Below are positions 15,431 through 24,652 of a DNA stretch of 64,000 bases, in pieces. The notes beneath the pieces were generated by a model. That model made no database searches, was not told the origin of the DNA, and saw only the letters and a program-made list of their open reading frames with translations. The translations under genes and the position numbers were made by a program. The stretch lies in the NCBI RefSeq assembly GCF_037120725.1, contig NZ_JBBAXC010000001.1:186001-250000 (forward strand), read 5' to 3'. Position 1 is the first letter of the stretch. Each line of letters starts with the position of its first letter. This DNA comes from Bacillus spongiae. Lineage in GTDB: Bacteria > Bacillota > Bacilli > Bacillales > Bacillaceae_K.

Positions 15431-16333
15431 TTAGGTACACAATCCAGGTGGGTCACTATTTTCGCATTTGTTGCCGTCAAAGGTGTTATCTGTATCAGCA
15501 GGCGGGATAGCTTCGATGTCAAATTCGACGTTATTTCGCGCTTTGTTGAAACGGATAGTGTTGTCGGCTGAGCCTGGATCGACGAGAATACCTGCGTCAG
15601 TGATATCAGTACCGTTGTTTCGAGCGATGTTAGAGTCGATGGCGTTCTCGTCACTAAACACAGTTAATTCAATTCCACTTTCTTCATTATTACACACCTT
15701 ATTATCAATTATATTATTTAAATCAGAGGCTATAGTTATTCCTGACCCGTTATTTTTAAGAGTCTCATTAGCTAAAATTGTAGATCTAGTATCAACGCTA
15801 ATACCATTATTATTTTCATTTGCACTACTGTTAATTAATTTACCAAATCGAAGAAAATAGCCATCCCCTAAATTTTGAGTACTAATGCAGTTAATAACGT
15901 AAGAAGAAGTAAAAGCGAATATCTCAATTCCTGAACCATTAACTGATGTATTGTTTGAAGCAATACAGTTAATGATTAGATTAGAATTTCCAACGCCCAA
16001 AATACCCATTAAAGTATTAAACTTAACTTCAACTTCTTTAAGTACGCTAGAAGATGAAGAAATGAAAATTCCATTACCTATAAACCCCTGCACTGTAAAC
16101 CCTTGTAATGTTGTTCGTTCTGCACTCACAAAGACACCGTCACTGGTTCCCTGCGCTGGAGCTCCCGCAATAATCGTCCGACCTATTCCACAACCGAAGA
16201 TTTTTAAGTTTTCCACGTCTACCCTAAAACCATCGAACTTTCCAGCGAGAATCTGTATACTATCCCCCGGTATTGACACATCAATCGCATCCTGTACCAT
16301 TAGGAAATCCGTTGGTACAATTCGTAATACCAT
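15431..16333 (-). CDS. Parallel beta-helix protein, copy D
   Basis: 300 residues from ATG 16333, eight bases after GGGAGG (ATG 16339 is too close to it). The N-terminus is of the VPTDFLMVQ type and the tail is type 2 (IPPADTDNTFDGNKCENSDPPGLCT). The centre (VEVKFNTLMGILG, SNNTSVNGSGIEIFAFTSSYVINC, GDGYFLRFGKLINSSANE) is unique among the copies. The frame is intact while its neighbours (VirB2-like tail, companion) are dead. No secretion signal. Function unknown. Confidence 0.8.
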   Translation of the reverse strand: MVLRIVPTDFLMVQDAIDVSIPGDSIQILAGKFDGFRVDVENLKIFGCGIGRTIIAGAPAQGTSDGVFVSAERTTLQGFTVQGFIGNGIFISSSSSVLKEVEVKFNTLMGILGVGNSNLIINCIASNNTSVNGSGIEIFAFTSSYVINCISTQNLGDGYFLRFGKLINSSANENNNGISVDTRSTILANETLKNNGSGITIASDLNNIIDNKVCNNEESGIELTVFSDENAIDSNIARNNGTDITDAGILVDPGSADNTIRFNKARNNVEFDIEAIPPADTDNTFDGNKCENSDPPGLCT

Positions 16334-16429
16334 ACTCATTACCTCCCTTCATCATCAGCGTTACTAGAATTATATGAAAGGAGCGCAATGACTGCTTGTA
16401 CTATGCGGATAATTGTGTGTTTATCTACT

Positions 16430-16612
16430 ATTATTGACTCGTTTTTTATACGCTAATAATGCAGCAATCATCAGATCAGAATGCTTTACGGTGACAACAG
16501 TATGCTAGAAATAATGGAACTCTTCGTATCTATTTTTATCGTTATCTTGAATAAGTTAGATAGTTATATTCGGTTGGCTGAGTACGTATAAATAGAATAC
16601 TTCTTCGTTCAT
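16430..16612 (-). pseudogene. Companion gene, truncated by early stop
   Basis: From ATG 16612 the frame reads NEEVFYLYVLSQPNITI then TAA. The AAGGAGG ribosome site found upstream of other copies is lost here, since similarity ends at the ATG. Confidence 0.75.
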
Positions 16613-16689
16613 AAACCCTCATTTTGCTAAACGCACAATCATATAAATTATTAAAAGTTCTATACTCTTAACGAAAGAAGGGATTGTGT

Positions 16690-17145
16690 GTGAGAAACTT
16701 TATATTTTGCTGTTTTGCCTCAGCTTTAGCAATTCTGGTGCTAATATTATTTCCAATTGGAATTGGTAAAATTGCTGAAAGTGTTTTTAGTGTTGAAGTC
16801 CTACTTCAAACTAGCCCACCTTTACTTGCTGCTACAATAATAATTGCTGATATTGTTCTTGTACTCATTGTTGTATTAGTCTTTCTTATTGCTCTTGTGT
16901 TTTCAAGGCGATTAAAATTTGATGCTTGTTGTTTAGCTGCATCAATAGCATTATTCACTTTGCTTTTATTCCCAATCGGAATGTCAACGTTATTAGATGC
17001 TGGTATTCGAGCACTCGTACAAATTGATATGGGACTCTCCAGTATAGTAAATATTGTAACGATAATCACAATCATCGTAATCATTACTCTAATTCCTCTT
17101 TTTACGTTTATTATCTCCTTTGTCATTATCAAAAAAAAGAAGTGA
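16690..17145 (+). CDS. Four-helix membrane protein with repeated LFPIG motif
   Basis: About 151 residues, almost wholly hydrophobic, with four predicted membrane helices and an RR-containing loop in the middle. The motif LFPIGxxxxxxxxxR/V occurs twice (LILFPIGIGKIAESV and LLLFPIGMSTLLDAGIRAL), suggesting an internal duplication. GTG 16690 follows AAGGG; TTG 16684 is too close. The C-terminus is KKKK. A shorter relative is at 26051-26344. The family is not recognised. Confidence 0.65.
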   Translation: MRNFIFCCFASALAILVLILFPIGIGKIAESVFSVEVLLQTSPPLLAATIIIADIVLVLIVVLVFLIALVFSRRLKFDACCLAASIALFTLLLFPIGMSTLLDAGIRALVQIDMGLSSIVNIVTIITIIVIITLIPLFTFIISFVIIKKKK

Positions 17146-17959
17146 TTTTAGAGATTAGAGAAGTGTTGGTAAATTGAAGAGAAGACGTTATGGAATCGAC
17201 GTCGAATATCTAATTCGATTGTTTCAAGTGCAATTGTTTGTGGGGTTTGTGTATTCGGTGAAGGGGAATAGTCGTATGTAGTTCAGAGGGAGAGCTATTT
17301 GTTATCATCGTTTGTATTATTCGTTATAAGATTCATCCGCTTCCGTTACTCACTCAATTTTTTTGAACTCAGTGTGTAATGGTCACGAAGCTAATTGTCA
17401 ACACTATTATTTTAAAATATGAACCAAAATAAGATTTTGATAGTAAAATAAAATATATTAGAATATGCATACGATAAAAACTTAAATTTAACCATTGTTG
17501 AAGAAGAGGAGAAGTATTCGCTCAATATAGCAGCAGAAGAGGGGGAACATAGATTAAATATTGTTGCTAAAAAGAACATTGGACTGATGCCTGAAACTTA
17601 TGTAGATTTTTCTATAAATAACAAAACCTATTAACATGAGGATATCGAATTATTTTTAGTTATATTTTTAATTATGGAGATAATTATTATGATGAAACTA
17701 AGTATAAATGGATGAATGATGTTGCAATTCGGGGTTAAAGGTAGCCCTACAACTGAGGGTTTACGCATGTTAGAATTTCATGTTGAACAATTAAATGCTG
17801 TTCTATCTATTGGTTGAATAACGTTTACACCAATCGGATAACAATCCGATTGGCTTTTTGTATTTCTTTAAAACGAAAGGCGTGCGTCCAAACCCTATAT
17901 CTACGGTCAATGCCTGATGGTGATGAATGCCAATAGTGTAGGTAAATTAGGAGTGTCGA
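17146..17959. other. Gene-poor relic region
   Basis: It holds a tail fragment (IVSSAIVCGVC, 17215-17272) related to 10957-11052, and a start-less coding-like relic (about 17470-17634, containing LNLTIVEEEEKYSLNIAAEEGEH) ending at TAA 17634. A hairpin-like ACCAATCGGAT...ATCCGATTGGC lies near 17832-17854. I see no complete gene. Confidence 0.45.
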
Positions 17960-17982
17960 GTGGACACGTATATTGTTCGTAT

Positions 17983-18273
17983 AGGTACACAGTCCAGGAG
18001 GGTCACTATTACCTTATTTGTTGCTGTCGAAAGTATTGTTTGGTGGTTCAGCATCGATATCAAACTTCGTTATTTCTCAATTTGTAAGTGGATGGTGTTG
18101 TTGACTACGTCTGAATCGCCTGCGTTAATAACATCAGAGCCGTTGTTACAAACTGTGTTTGCAATGAAATTTATGTTAATAGATACCGCATTTATTTCAA
18201 TTCCTTCATACTTATTTTTAAGAGAAGTGTTACCACCCTTGATATGTGCAAAGCTATCTTTGTTGCGCTTCAA
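17983..18273 (-). pseudogene. Beta-helix gene remnant, copy G
   Basis: The reverse strand retains the constant 3' end (ending PPGLCT-like codons by 17983, then the NKxGNS, NNTI-H-Q blocks and NIVCNNGSDVINAG) but has frameshifts and lacks everything upstream of the last quarter. It is a decayed seventh member of the family. Confidence 0.65.
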
Positions 18274-18364
18274 GATTTTCGCCGAATGTGCGGTCGTGGT
18301 GACACGTCTAGTGTCCTATTCAGGGACAAATTCCAGGTGGCAAGCTATTACTTACTACATTGCG

Positions 18365-18420
18365 ATGGGCAGGTGGTAGAAAAAAACCACCTTCTATATA
18401 AAAGAAAGTGAGTTTTAGAG
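18365..18420. repeat. Hairpin repeat, copy 1 (second copy 22862-22920)
   Basis: ATGGGCAGGTGG...AAAAAACCACCTTCTATATAAAAG then AAAGTGAGTTTTA recurs nearly base for base at 22862-22920. GGTGG/CCACC forms the stem. Confidence 0.7.
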
Positions 18421-18425
18421 GATAG

Positions 18426-18875
18426 TTAATAATGGATTTGGAATTCGCCAGAATATGCTGTTCCCACCCGTTCAGAGCCTAAATATAAACCAGCTTCCAT
18501 TCTATACTTACCAGGTCCACTAAAATGTTCATCGATGTTTATTCCTCTTGTTGGTGATTGGTAAGAAAATTCTCCATTTAAATAATCAAGACGAGCCCAA
18601 GTTGGTTTCCACTCGGTGGTTAATGGATCCTGTTTTTCAATAGCATATTGGAAACCTATATCTTTACATGACATTGTTCCAACTTGTTTTAAAAAAACAT
18701 CAACAGTTTGAGCGCCAGGCTGATAGTAGTTGTATGCATCAACCCAAAATTCTACTTCACAAGGGCCATAACTACCACCATAATGCCAAGTAGCACTCAC
18801 TTTATTTGATGATACTGTAAATAACCCAACTACTAATAAAGGAATAATTAAAAATAGTTTTTTAAATCGTTTCAT
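18426..18875 (-). CDS. Secreted protein of unknown function (IHY family), second intact copy
   Basis: 149 residues, ATG 18875 with AGGAG upstream. The signal peptide MKRFKKLFLIIPLLVVGLFTVSSNKVSAT is followed by a mature domain with two cysteines (GPCEVEF, TMSCKD), the family blocks NYYQPGAQTVDVF and SPTRGINIDEHFSGPGKYRM, and the terminal FQIHY. It is alignable over its length with 6054-6488. Found beside a degraded beta-helix locus, again pointing to cargo of the element family. Function unknown. Confidence 0.75.
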   Translation of the reverse strand: MKRFKKLFLIIPLLVVGLFTVSSNKVSATWHYGGSYGPCEVEFWVDAYNYYQPGAQTVDVFLKQVGTMSCKDIGFQYAIEKQDPLTTEWKPTWARLDYLNGEFSYQSPTRGINIDEHFSGPGKYRMEAGLYLGSERVGTAYSGEFQIHY

Positions 18876-19588
18876 TGGTATACACTCCTATTATATTTAT
18901 TATTTTCCAATAAAGTAAATTATAGTATTAAAACTTAATAGTGTAAATAGAAAAATAAAAAGGGATGTATGAAAACGCAAGGTACCACTGACAAGCACGA
19001 GCCCCAGTTGAAACCCATCGATTCATAAATCTCCAACAAATAAGAGGCATATAAGGTGGGGAAGGTAAGCAAAAGGACGTCATGACTTACAGCGTAGATA
19101 TGCGTAACCTGCTGAGTATACAATGTACTCACAACCGCACAAAGTAAACAGATTTACGAATCAGAGATGTGAAAACTAGTTTTGTTGAATAGTTTCTGAG
19201 AAGAAAAAAAACGCCCAATCTCCAAGGAGAAAGGATGTTATACGGCATGAAAGGGTTTTTTATCATGGGGGTGTTACTAGTATGAGTGTTTAAATTTTAT
19301 TTTACACTTAATTTTTTGCCCTATTCAGGGGCAAGTCTCCAAAGTGCAGATTTATAACGTTTAGAAGCAATGCAAATAGAAATCTATATATTAACAATGA
19401 TAAGAGGGTCTAGACAAGACAAAAAAATGATTAGACTCTATTGAGACATAGAGTATGTCACTGATAACTGAAGCTTTTCCCTTTCCATTTTCCTGAAATT
19501 TTTCCCCATAGACCATGATATAATTTAGATATAGGTAACATTTAGGAAATGTGGAATTCATAAAAATACATACAAGGGGAGATAGGGT
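18876..19588. other. Intergenic region, no gene seen
   Basis: About 700 bases without a supported reading frame. It contains short G/C-rich islands (18990-19130) and an A-rich stretch before the next gene. Confidence 0.5.
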
Positions 19589-20179
19589 GTGAAAAAAAGA
19601 AGGATCAAACTTTTGATAGGAATTATAATAAGCATTGTTTTAATTGGGGGAGTTGGATATTATATAAAAATTAATACAGAATATACCGTTGATATAGCTT
19701 CTAACAATCTAAAGAGTCAAATATCTAAATGGTTGGGCGGTAGAAGCTTGGAAGTCAATGAAATTCATAAATTAGGATCAAGCAATACTACAATAGTCTC
19801 TATTTCATTTCAAAGTGGTGCAGAAGGAATTGTTGTGATGAAACAAGGGGAAAATGGAAGATATAAAATTACAAAGTCATCAAGTAGGAAAAGGGATAGT
19901 GGACTATGGGTCAGTGTTGAAAATGTAAATACAAATAAAGAGACCTACGCCGTTTTTTATGGGAAGAATAGTGGAGACGTTAAGTCTTTAGTTGGCGAAA
20001 TTAGTGTAAAAAATGAAGACTTAAATAAATGGATTAATTCTGAAAGAGTCATTACTATTAAACTTCCAAATAGAGATTTAATTATGGAGACTACTAAAAT
20101 TCCAACTAATAATGATCAGGAAACTGTAGTAAATAATTACCCTTCCTTATTGAATACGGAGGGTGTAAGGATAAATTAG
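19589..20179 (+). CDS. Membrane-anchored extracellular hypothetical protein
   Basis: 196 residues from GTG 19589 with GGGGAGA upstream. One N-terminal membrane anchor (about 6-26, LLIGIIISIVLIGGVGYYI) with a basic start (MKKRRIK) puts about 170 residues outside. The outer part is polar with blocks such as SQISKWLGGRSLEVNEI and LWVSVENVNTNKETYAVFYG. No domain recognised. Not obviously related to the flanking repeated families. Confidence 0.65.
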   Translation: MKKRRIKLLIGIIISIVLIGGVGYYIKINTEYTVDIASNNLKSQISKWLGGRSLEVNEIHKLGSSNTTIVSISFQSGAEGIVVMKQGENGRYKITKSSSRKRDSGLWVSVENVNTNKETYAVFYGKNSGDVKSLVGEISVKNEDLNKWINSERVITIKLPNRDLIMETTKIPTNNDQETVVNNYPSLLNTEGVRIN

Positions 20180-20607
20180 AAAATTATAATTTGGAAAGCC
20201 CCTTATATATAATGGCCTTTATTATAATTGTTCATGGAGTATTAATGTGACAAGTTCGTCTTTGCAAACGATTATATACTGCGCTTGTATTAAGTTGGCA
20301 ATTTATCTACGTACGAAACTATGAACGTTTCCATTAAATCCTAACGTTCATCAAGTTACATTTTGATGTAGCGCAACATTTTGTCAAGGTCTTTTGCGTT
20401 TCTTAACAGTATTGAACATATTTAACTTTGCAAAATAGATAGAACTTTGACTTCTTACAATTTTCGATGGATTATTCAAATTCGCTAAATTTTTAATCAC
20501 CGTAGGAAGAATTGACCAAAATTAGGTCGACTTATTAGAGAGAAGGGATATTATATAATTATATCTAATTTATATAAATGTTAATAAAAACCAAATGAGG
20601 TGGAATT
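20180..20607. other. Intergenic region, no gene seen
   Basis: About 430 bases, AT-rich, no supported gene. GAGGTGG at 20597 is the ribosome site of the next gene. Confidence 0.5.
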
Positions 20608-20878
20608 ATGAAAAAAGATTCTTGTGTCATATTTTTTGTTGATTGTAAGCTTAATATATTTAATATACTGCATAACAGAAAAAACGCTTGATCTTGTAGA
20701 GATGTCAATTAGAGCAAAGAACCCTGTTTCTTTTAACTGGCTGAGTATTAATATAGATACTAAATTTATTCAAAACTCCAGTAAAGCTGTGTATGAGTTT
20801 TCACTCCTACCAATTTATGTGATGGTTATTATTTCTATATTTTTATTAATTCTTCACTTAAAAGAAAGGAGTAAATAA
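20608..20878 (+). pseudogene. Small membrane protein with frameshift near its start
   Basis: GAGGTGG is followed by ATG 20608 and a run of six A. In that frame the product stops after 27 codons. One base removed near the A run gives MKKILVSYFLLIVSLIYLIYCITEK and continues in the frame that ends at 20878 (about 89 residues, two membrane helices, basic end LKERSK). This is a frameshifted gene, a phase-variable one, or a sequencing error; the in-frame GTG 20624 has no ribosome site. Confidence 0.55.
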
Positions 20879-21335
20879 CACATATCAAACTATTTTTTGT
20901 GTTTTTCTGAGAACTAACGAAAGCAATAAACAATGCCAGAAGCTTTGATAATAGGAGTACACACGATTTGCGCCCTCGCTCACATGAGTGGGCTTTTTCT
21001 TATTTACCAAACAATTTCGCGAAAAATGAAGCATGGTGGTAAAGGAATGGCAGAACCGATGTGTGCTCAGAGTTTCGTATAAAAAAGCTATGAAAAGGGT
21101 ATTTTTTATATCAATATTTATAAAATTGGCATTCATGATAGTTTGGTGCCTCATGTGTTGGTGATTGCCAAATATCCGCTTCGTTTGTTTCAAGCGTCTT
21201 CGTAGGAGTTTGTTCTTTCGCTATAGCAAGAAAAGCCGAGAAAAGGTGCAGGCATAGGTAGGCGGGATTAAAGATAGAATACGATGAGCGATAAAAAACG
21301 AATAGGCGCGTCAAGTTGACACGCCTAGTGTTCGT
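20879..21335. other. Relic region with repeated terminator and gene-tail fragment
   Basis: 20946-21030 repeats the terminator block of 7001-7080 (GCCCTCGCTCACATGAGTGGGC then T run). 21150-21250 repeats the unknown gene tail (VSSVFVGVCSFA-like) of 10957-11052. A hairpin at 21305-21325 closes the region before beta-helix copy E. Confidence 0.55.
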
Positions 21336-22270
21336 TTAGATACACAGTCCAGGCGGGTCACTATTTCCACATTTGTTGCCGTCGAAAGTGTTAGCAAAAT
21401 TAGCAGGTGGTATTGCTTCGATATCAAAAATGACGTTATTTCTCGCTCTGTTAAAACGGATGGTGTTGTTAGCTACGCCTGAATTAACGAGGATACCTGC
21501 GTCTGTCATATCTGTACCGTTGTTTCGTACCGTGTTAGAGTCGATGGCGTTTCTAAAAGATCCATTTACAATTTCAATTCCACTGCTACTGTTATTGCAA
21601 ATTAAATTCTTAACAATATTATTATCATCGGCAACAGCCCCAACTAGAATACCTCTGGTTTTATTTTGATTTGATATGTTTTGGAAAATTGTATTAGGTG
21701 AACTATTAATAAAGAAACCATCATTTGAATTTTCGCTAGCTGTATTTAATAGAAGTTTATTATTAGTATTCGTTCCAATGATTGAATAACCATAATTGTT
21801 ATTTTTATTACATTCACATTTTAATATACAGTTGTTTTGCCCAAGAGAGATATCAATTCCATTAAGTTGATTCATCAAGGTGGAACATTCTGTAATGAAA
21901 TTGTTGTTTCCAATTACCAATATGCCGGTAGATGAAATACCTATATTAAGTTTTGACTCAATTTTCTTTAAAACATTGGAATTAGAAACGACACGAACTC
22001 CGTCATCTGGAAACCTTGCACCGTAAATCCTTGTAAGCTGGTTTGATCCGCACTTACCACAACGCCGTCGTCACCTCCTTGCGCTGGAGCACCCTCAATA
22101 ATCGTCCGACCTACCCCACAACCGAAAATTTTTAAATTATCCTTACCAGCCGTCACTGCAAACCCATCGAACTTTCCAGCGAGAATCTTAATGCTATCAC
22201 CAGAACTTGAATCATCAATTGCAGCCTGCACGGTTGAATACATAACCGAAGGTACAACTCTTAATACCAT
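21336..22270 (-). pseudogene. Parallel beta-helix gene, copy E, single-base deletion
   Basis: ATG 22270 with GGGAGG upstream starts a class-2 N-terminus (VPSVMYSTVQAAIDDSSSGDS, VTAGKDNLKIFGCGVGRT). After LQGFTVQGF, near 22011-22016, GGAAACC stands where other copies have GCAAAACC: one base short, so the frame is lost. The other frame then continues without further damage through the variable centre (VIGNNNFITECST, NKLLLNTASENSNDGFF) to tail type 2 and CGNSDPPGLCI. The lesion is recent, or reversible, since the rest is clean. Confidence 0.8.
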
Positions 22271-23168
22271 ATCGTAAACCTCCCTTCATAAATAGCGCTA
22301 CTAGATTATATGAAAGGAGCGTTAAAACGGCTTGTACTATGGGAATAAATGTGCGTCTAACTTTTGACCTTGACGCGCTTTATATGCGCTTGTAAGGCGG
22401 CAATTATCGGTCGGAGTGTTTTGCGGTGACAACAGTATTCCCGAAATAATGGAATGCTTCTAATCTATTTTTATCGTTATCTCAAATAATTTCGACCGTT
22501 ATATTCGGTTGACCTAGTACGTCTAAATCAAAGAAATGCGCTATGGAGACGTTTATGGTCCGATAATCAATCGATGGCATATCGTAGGCATAGCACTTTT
22601 TTGTTGTGTTCGTCAAAATATCTTTGGTGTGTGCATCGGTTATAACGGGAAGCGGTAAGTTGAACCAACTTTGGCCAATCTCACTACATTGATTCAAAGT
22701 CTAGCGAATTAGGGTTATGGCTTGGCAAGTGTAAGAAGTTAGAGTTTTACTATTTTGAAAAGTTAAACATTTGCAATGTGTGCTCAATTATGTCGAATTG
22801 CTACCGTAGTGAACAAATGAGGTGGTTTCGTATGCAAATTCAATTTGTAAGTTACCAAGTGATGGGCAGGTGGATGCATAAAAAAAACCACCTTCTATAT
22901 AAAAGAAAGTGAGTTTTATAGGAGAATTCGGCAACAATGCTGGAAGCTTTTTTAATAGGAGCACATACGATTAACCCTCGCTCACATCAGAGGGCTTCTT
23001 CTTATTTACAGAGCAATTTAGAGAAGAAAGAAGCATTGGCAGTAAGGGAATGGCAGAACAGACGTGCACTCAGTGTTATTGAACTCCATTCTTTAAAGTT
23101 CAAAAAAGCATCTTCTTGAAAAAGCGATGAAAAGAGATAGGATGAATTGGAAGTGTGCCCATGCTTGT
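22271..23168. other. Remnants: companion fragment, element-end hairpin, repeat copies
   Basis: The companion-gene relic spans about 22360-22520. The element-end hairpin is at 22537-22602 without a tRNA piece. Sequence resembling the integrase leader of 12546-12600 follows to about 22660. The second hairpin repeat is at 22862-22920. The terminator block seen at 7001 and 20946 recurs at 22951-23040. No intact gene. Confidence 0.6.
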
Positions 23169-24074
23169 TTAGGTACAGATTCCGGGAAAATTACTATTTT
23201 CGCATTTGTTGCCGTTGTATATGTTGTCCGTAACAAGGCCTTCTATTTCGATGTCGAAAGGTGTATTATTTCTTAGTTTATTAAAGCGAACGGGATTGTT
23301 TTCAGTTGAAGAATCTACAAAGATACCTGAACCGCCACTAACATCATTTCCGTTATTTTTAACAATATTAGAGTCAACAACGTTGAAATCTGCATTATTA
23401 TCCAATAAGATGCCACTGTCAATATTGTTACAAACGATATTACCTATGACATTGTTGTTCTCATCATCAATTTTTATTCCACAACCATTTCCCAAAAATT
23501 TATTCTGAAAAATAGTATTGAAATCATCATCTAAATCTAACCCGATAGATCTATTATTCTTGGCTAAACTGAATAATAGTTTGCATTGAACATCTTGGAA
23601 TGAATAACCAAAAAAATCGTTTTGAGTACTTACGCAACTGATAACACAGTTATTCTCATCATTAATTTCAATTCCACTGTTATTAAATGAAGTTTTACAG
23701 TTTGATATTAAATTATTTTCTCCTATTATTAATATACCCTCATCAGAGTTTAACGTTGATTCAATTTGTTTCATTACATTGTTATTAGATGGTACAAAAA
23801 TTCCGATATTACTAAACCCCTGCACAGTAAACCCTTGTAATATAGTACGATTCGCATTTACAACCACACCGTCATTACTTCCTTGAGCAGAAGCACCGGC
23901 AATTATTGTTCGACCAATCCCACAGCCGAAAATTTTTAAATTATCCTTGCCAACTGTCACCTCAAATCCATCAAACGTTCCAGCTAAAATCTTTAGACTG
24001 TCACCTGAGCTCGAATCATCAATCGCAGCCTGCACGGTTGAATACATAACCGAAGGTACAACTCTTAATACCAT
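23169..24074 (-). CDS. Parallel beta-helix protein, copy F
   Basis: 301 residues from ATG 24074 (GGGAGG upstream). The N-terminus is class 2 as in copy E (VPSVMYSTVQAAID, VTVGKDNLKIFG). The centre (GENNLISNCKTSFNN, KLLFSLAKNN, LDLDDDFNTIFQNKFLGNGCGI, LLDNNADFNVVDSN) is closely related to that of copy B. The tail is a third type (IEGLVTDNIYNGNKCENSNFPGICT). It thus combines a different front and tail with the copy B centre, direct evidence of mosaic descent. Intact frame, no secretion signal. Confidence 0.8.
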   Translation of the reverse strand: MVLRVVPSVMYSTVQAAIDDSSSGDSLKILAGTFDGFEVTVGKDNLKIFGCGIGRTIIAGASAQGSNDGVVVNANRTILQGFTVQGFSNIGIFVPSNNNVMKQIESTLNSDEGILIIGENNLISNCKTSFNNSGIEINDENNCVISCVSTQNDFFGYSFQDVQCKLLFSLAKNNRSIGLDLDDDFNTIFQNKFLGNGCGIKIDDENNNVIGNIVCNNIDSGILLDNNADFNVVDSNIVKNNGNDVSGGSGIFVDSSTENNPVRFNKLRNNTPFDIEIEGLVTDNIYNGNKCENSNFPGICT

Positions 24075-24652
24075 ATCGTAAACCTCCCTTCATAAATAGC
24101 GCTACTAGATTATATGAAAGGAGTGCTAAAACAGCTTGTACTATGCGGATAAATGTGCGTCTAACTAACTCATATTCTTTAAGAAAGCAAAGCAGGAATT
24201 ATGAGGTCGGAGTACTTGGATGGTGGCACCGGCACAACCATTATTTCGAATAAATTTAATCGTTATCTTTATTGGATATAAACTTTGACTAGTTGGAATT
24301 AATATAATAGTAAGATAATTTTGTTCGTTTTGTAGGACATGATGACACACCTTTAGGACAGTTAAACGAGTCCACTCAGCATTGGCATATGTGTGTCCAT
24401 CGATTATAGATTTTAAGTGGTTGATCAAGAGGATTGCTTGTACTATGCTAGCAATGATGCGGTTGACTTACCTTCCCCTATTATTTCCTGTAGGTATAAA
24501 TTAACAGCTATTAAAAATCCCCTCCATAGTAGACAAATGATAGGGCTTTCTTGCTTCTGTCTACTATGTGGGGAAAAACCTTATAGTATGGTTAGGGCTA
24601 TATAAAGATATTATAATCAAGTAAAATCATTCAACTCGGTTCGTCTACATTA
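24075..24652. other. Divergent companion relic and non-coding sequence
   Basis: The reverse strand at about 24165-24330 aligns weakly with the companion gene (ITIKFIRNN, then a C-x-G block and a short tail), within an open frame 24165-24428 that lacks a ribosome site. The rest to 24652 shows nothing supported. Confidence 0.4.

Noticed and set aside
19000-19140. Reverse-strand frame with hydrophobic residues at 18935-19132
   Set aside because: No ribosome site, and no similarity to anything else in the window.
22937-23119. 60-codon frame (MLEAFLIGAH...)
   Set aside because: Lies on a repeated terminator block; the equivalent place at 7001 and 20946 is non-coding.
9898-24074. Diversity-generating retroelement as cause of beta-helix variation
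   Set aside because: No reverse transcriptase, template repeat or adenine-directed pattern is visible; segment shuffling explains the differences better.
9898-24074. CRISPR-like periodicity
   Set aside because: Repeats are kilobase-scale gene copies, not short direct repeats with spacers, and no cas gene is present.
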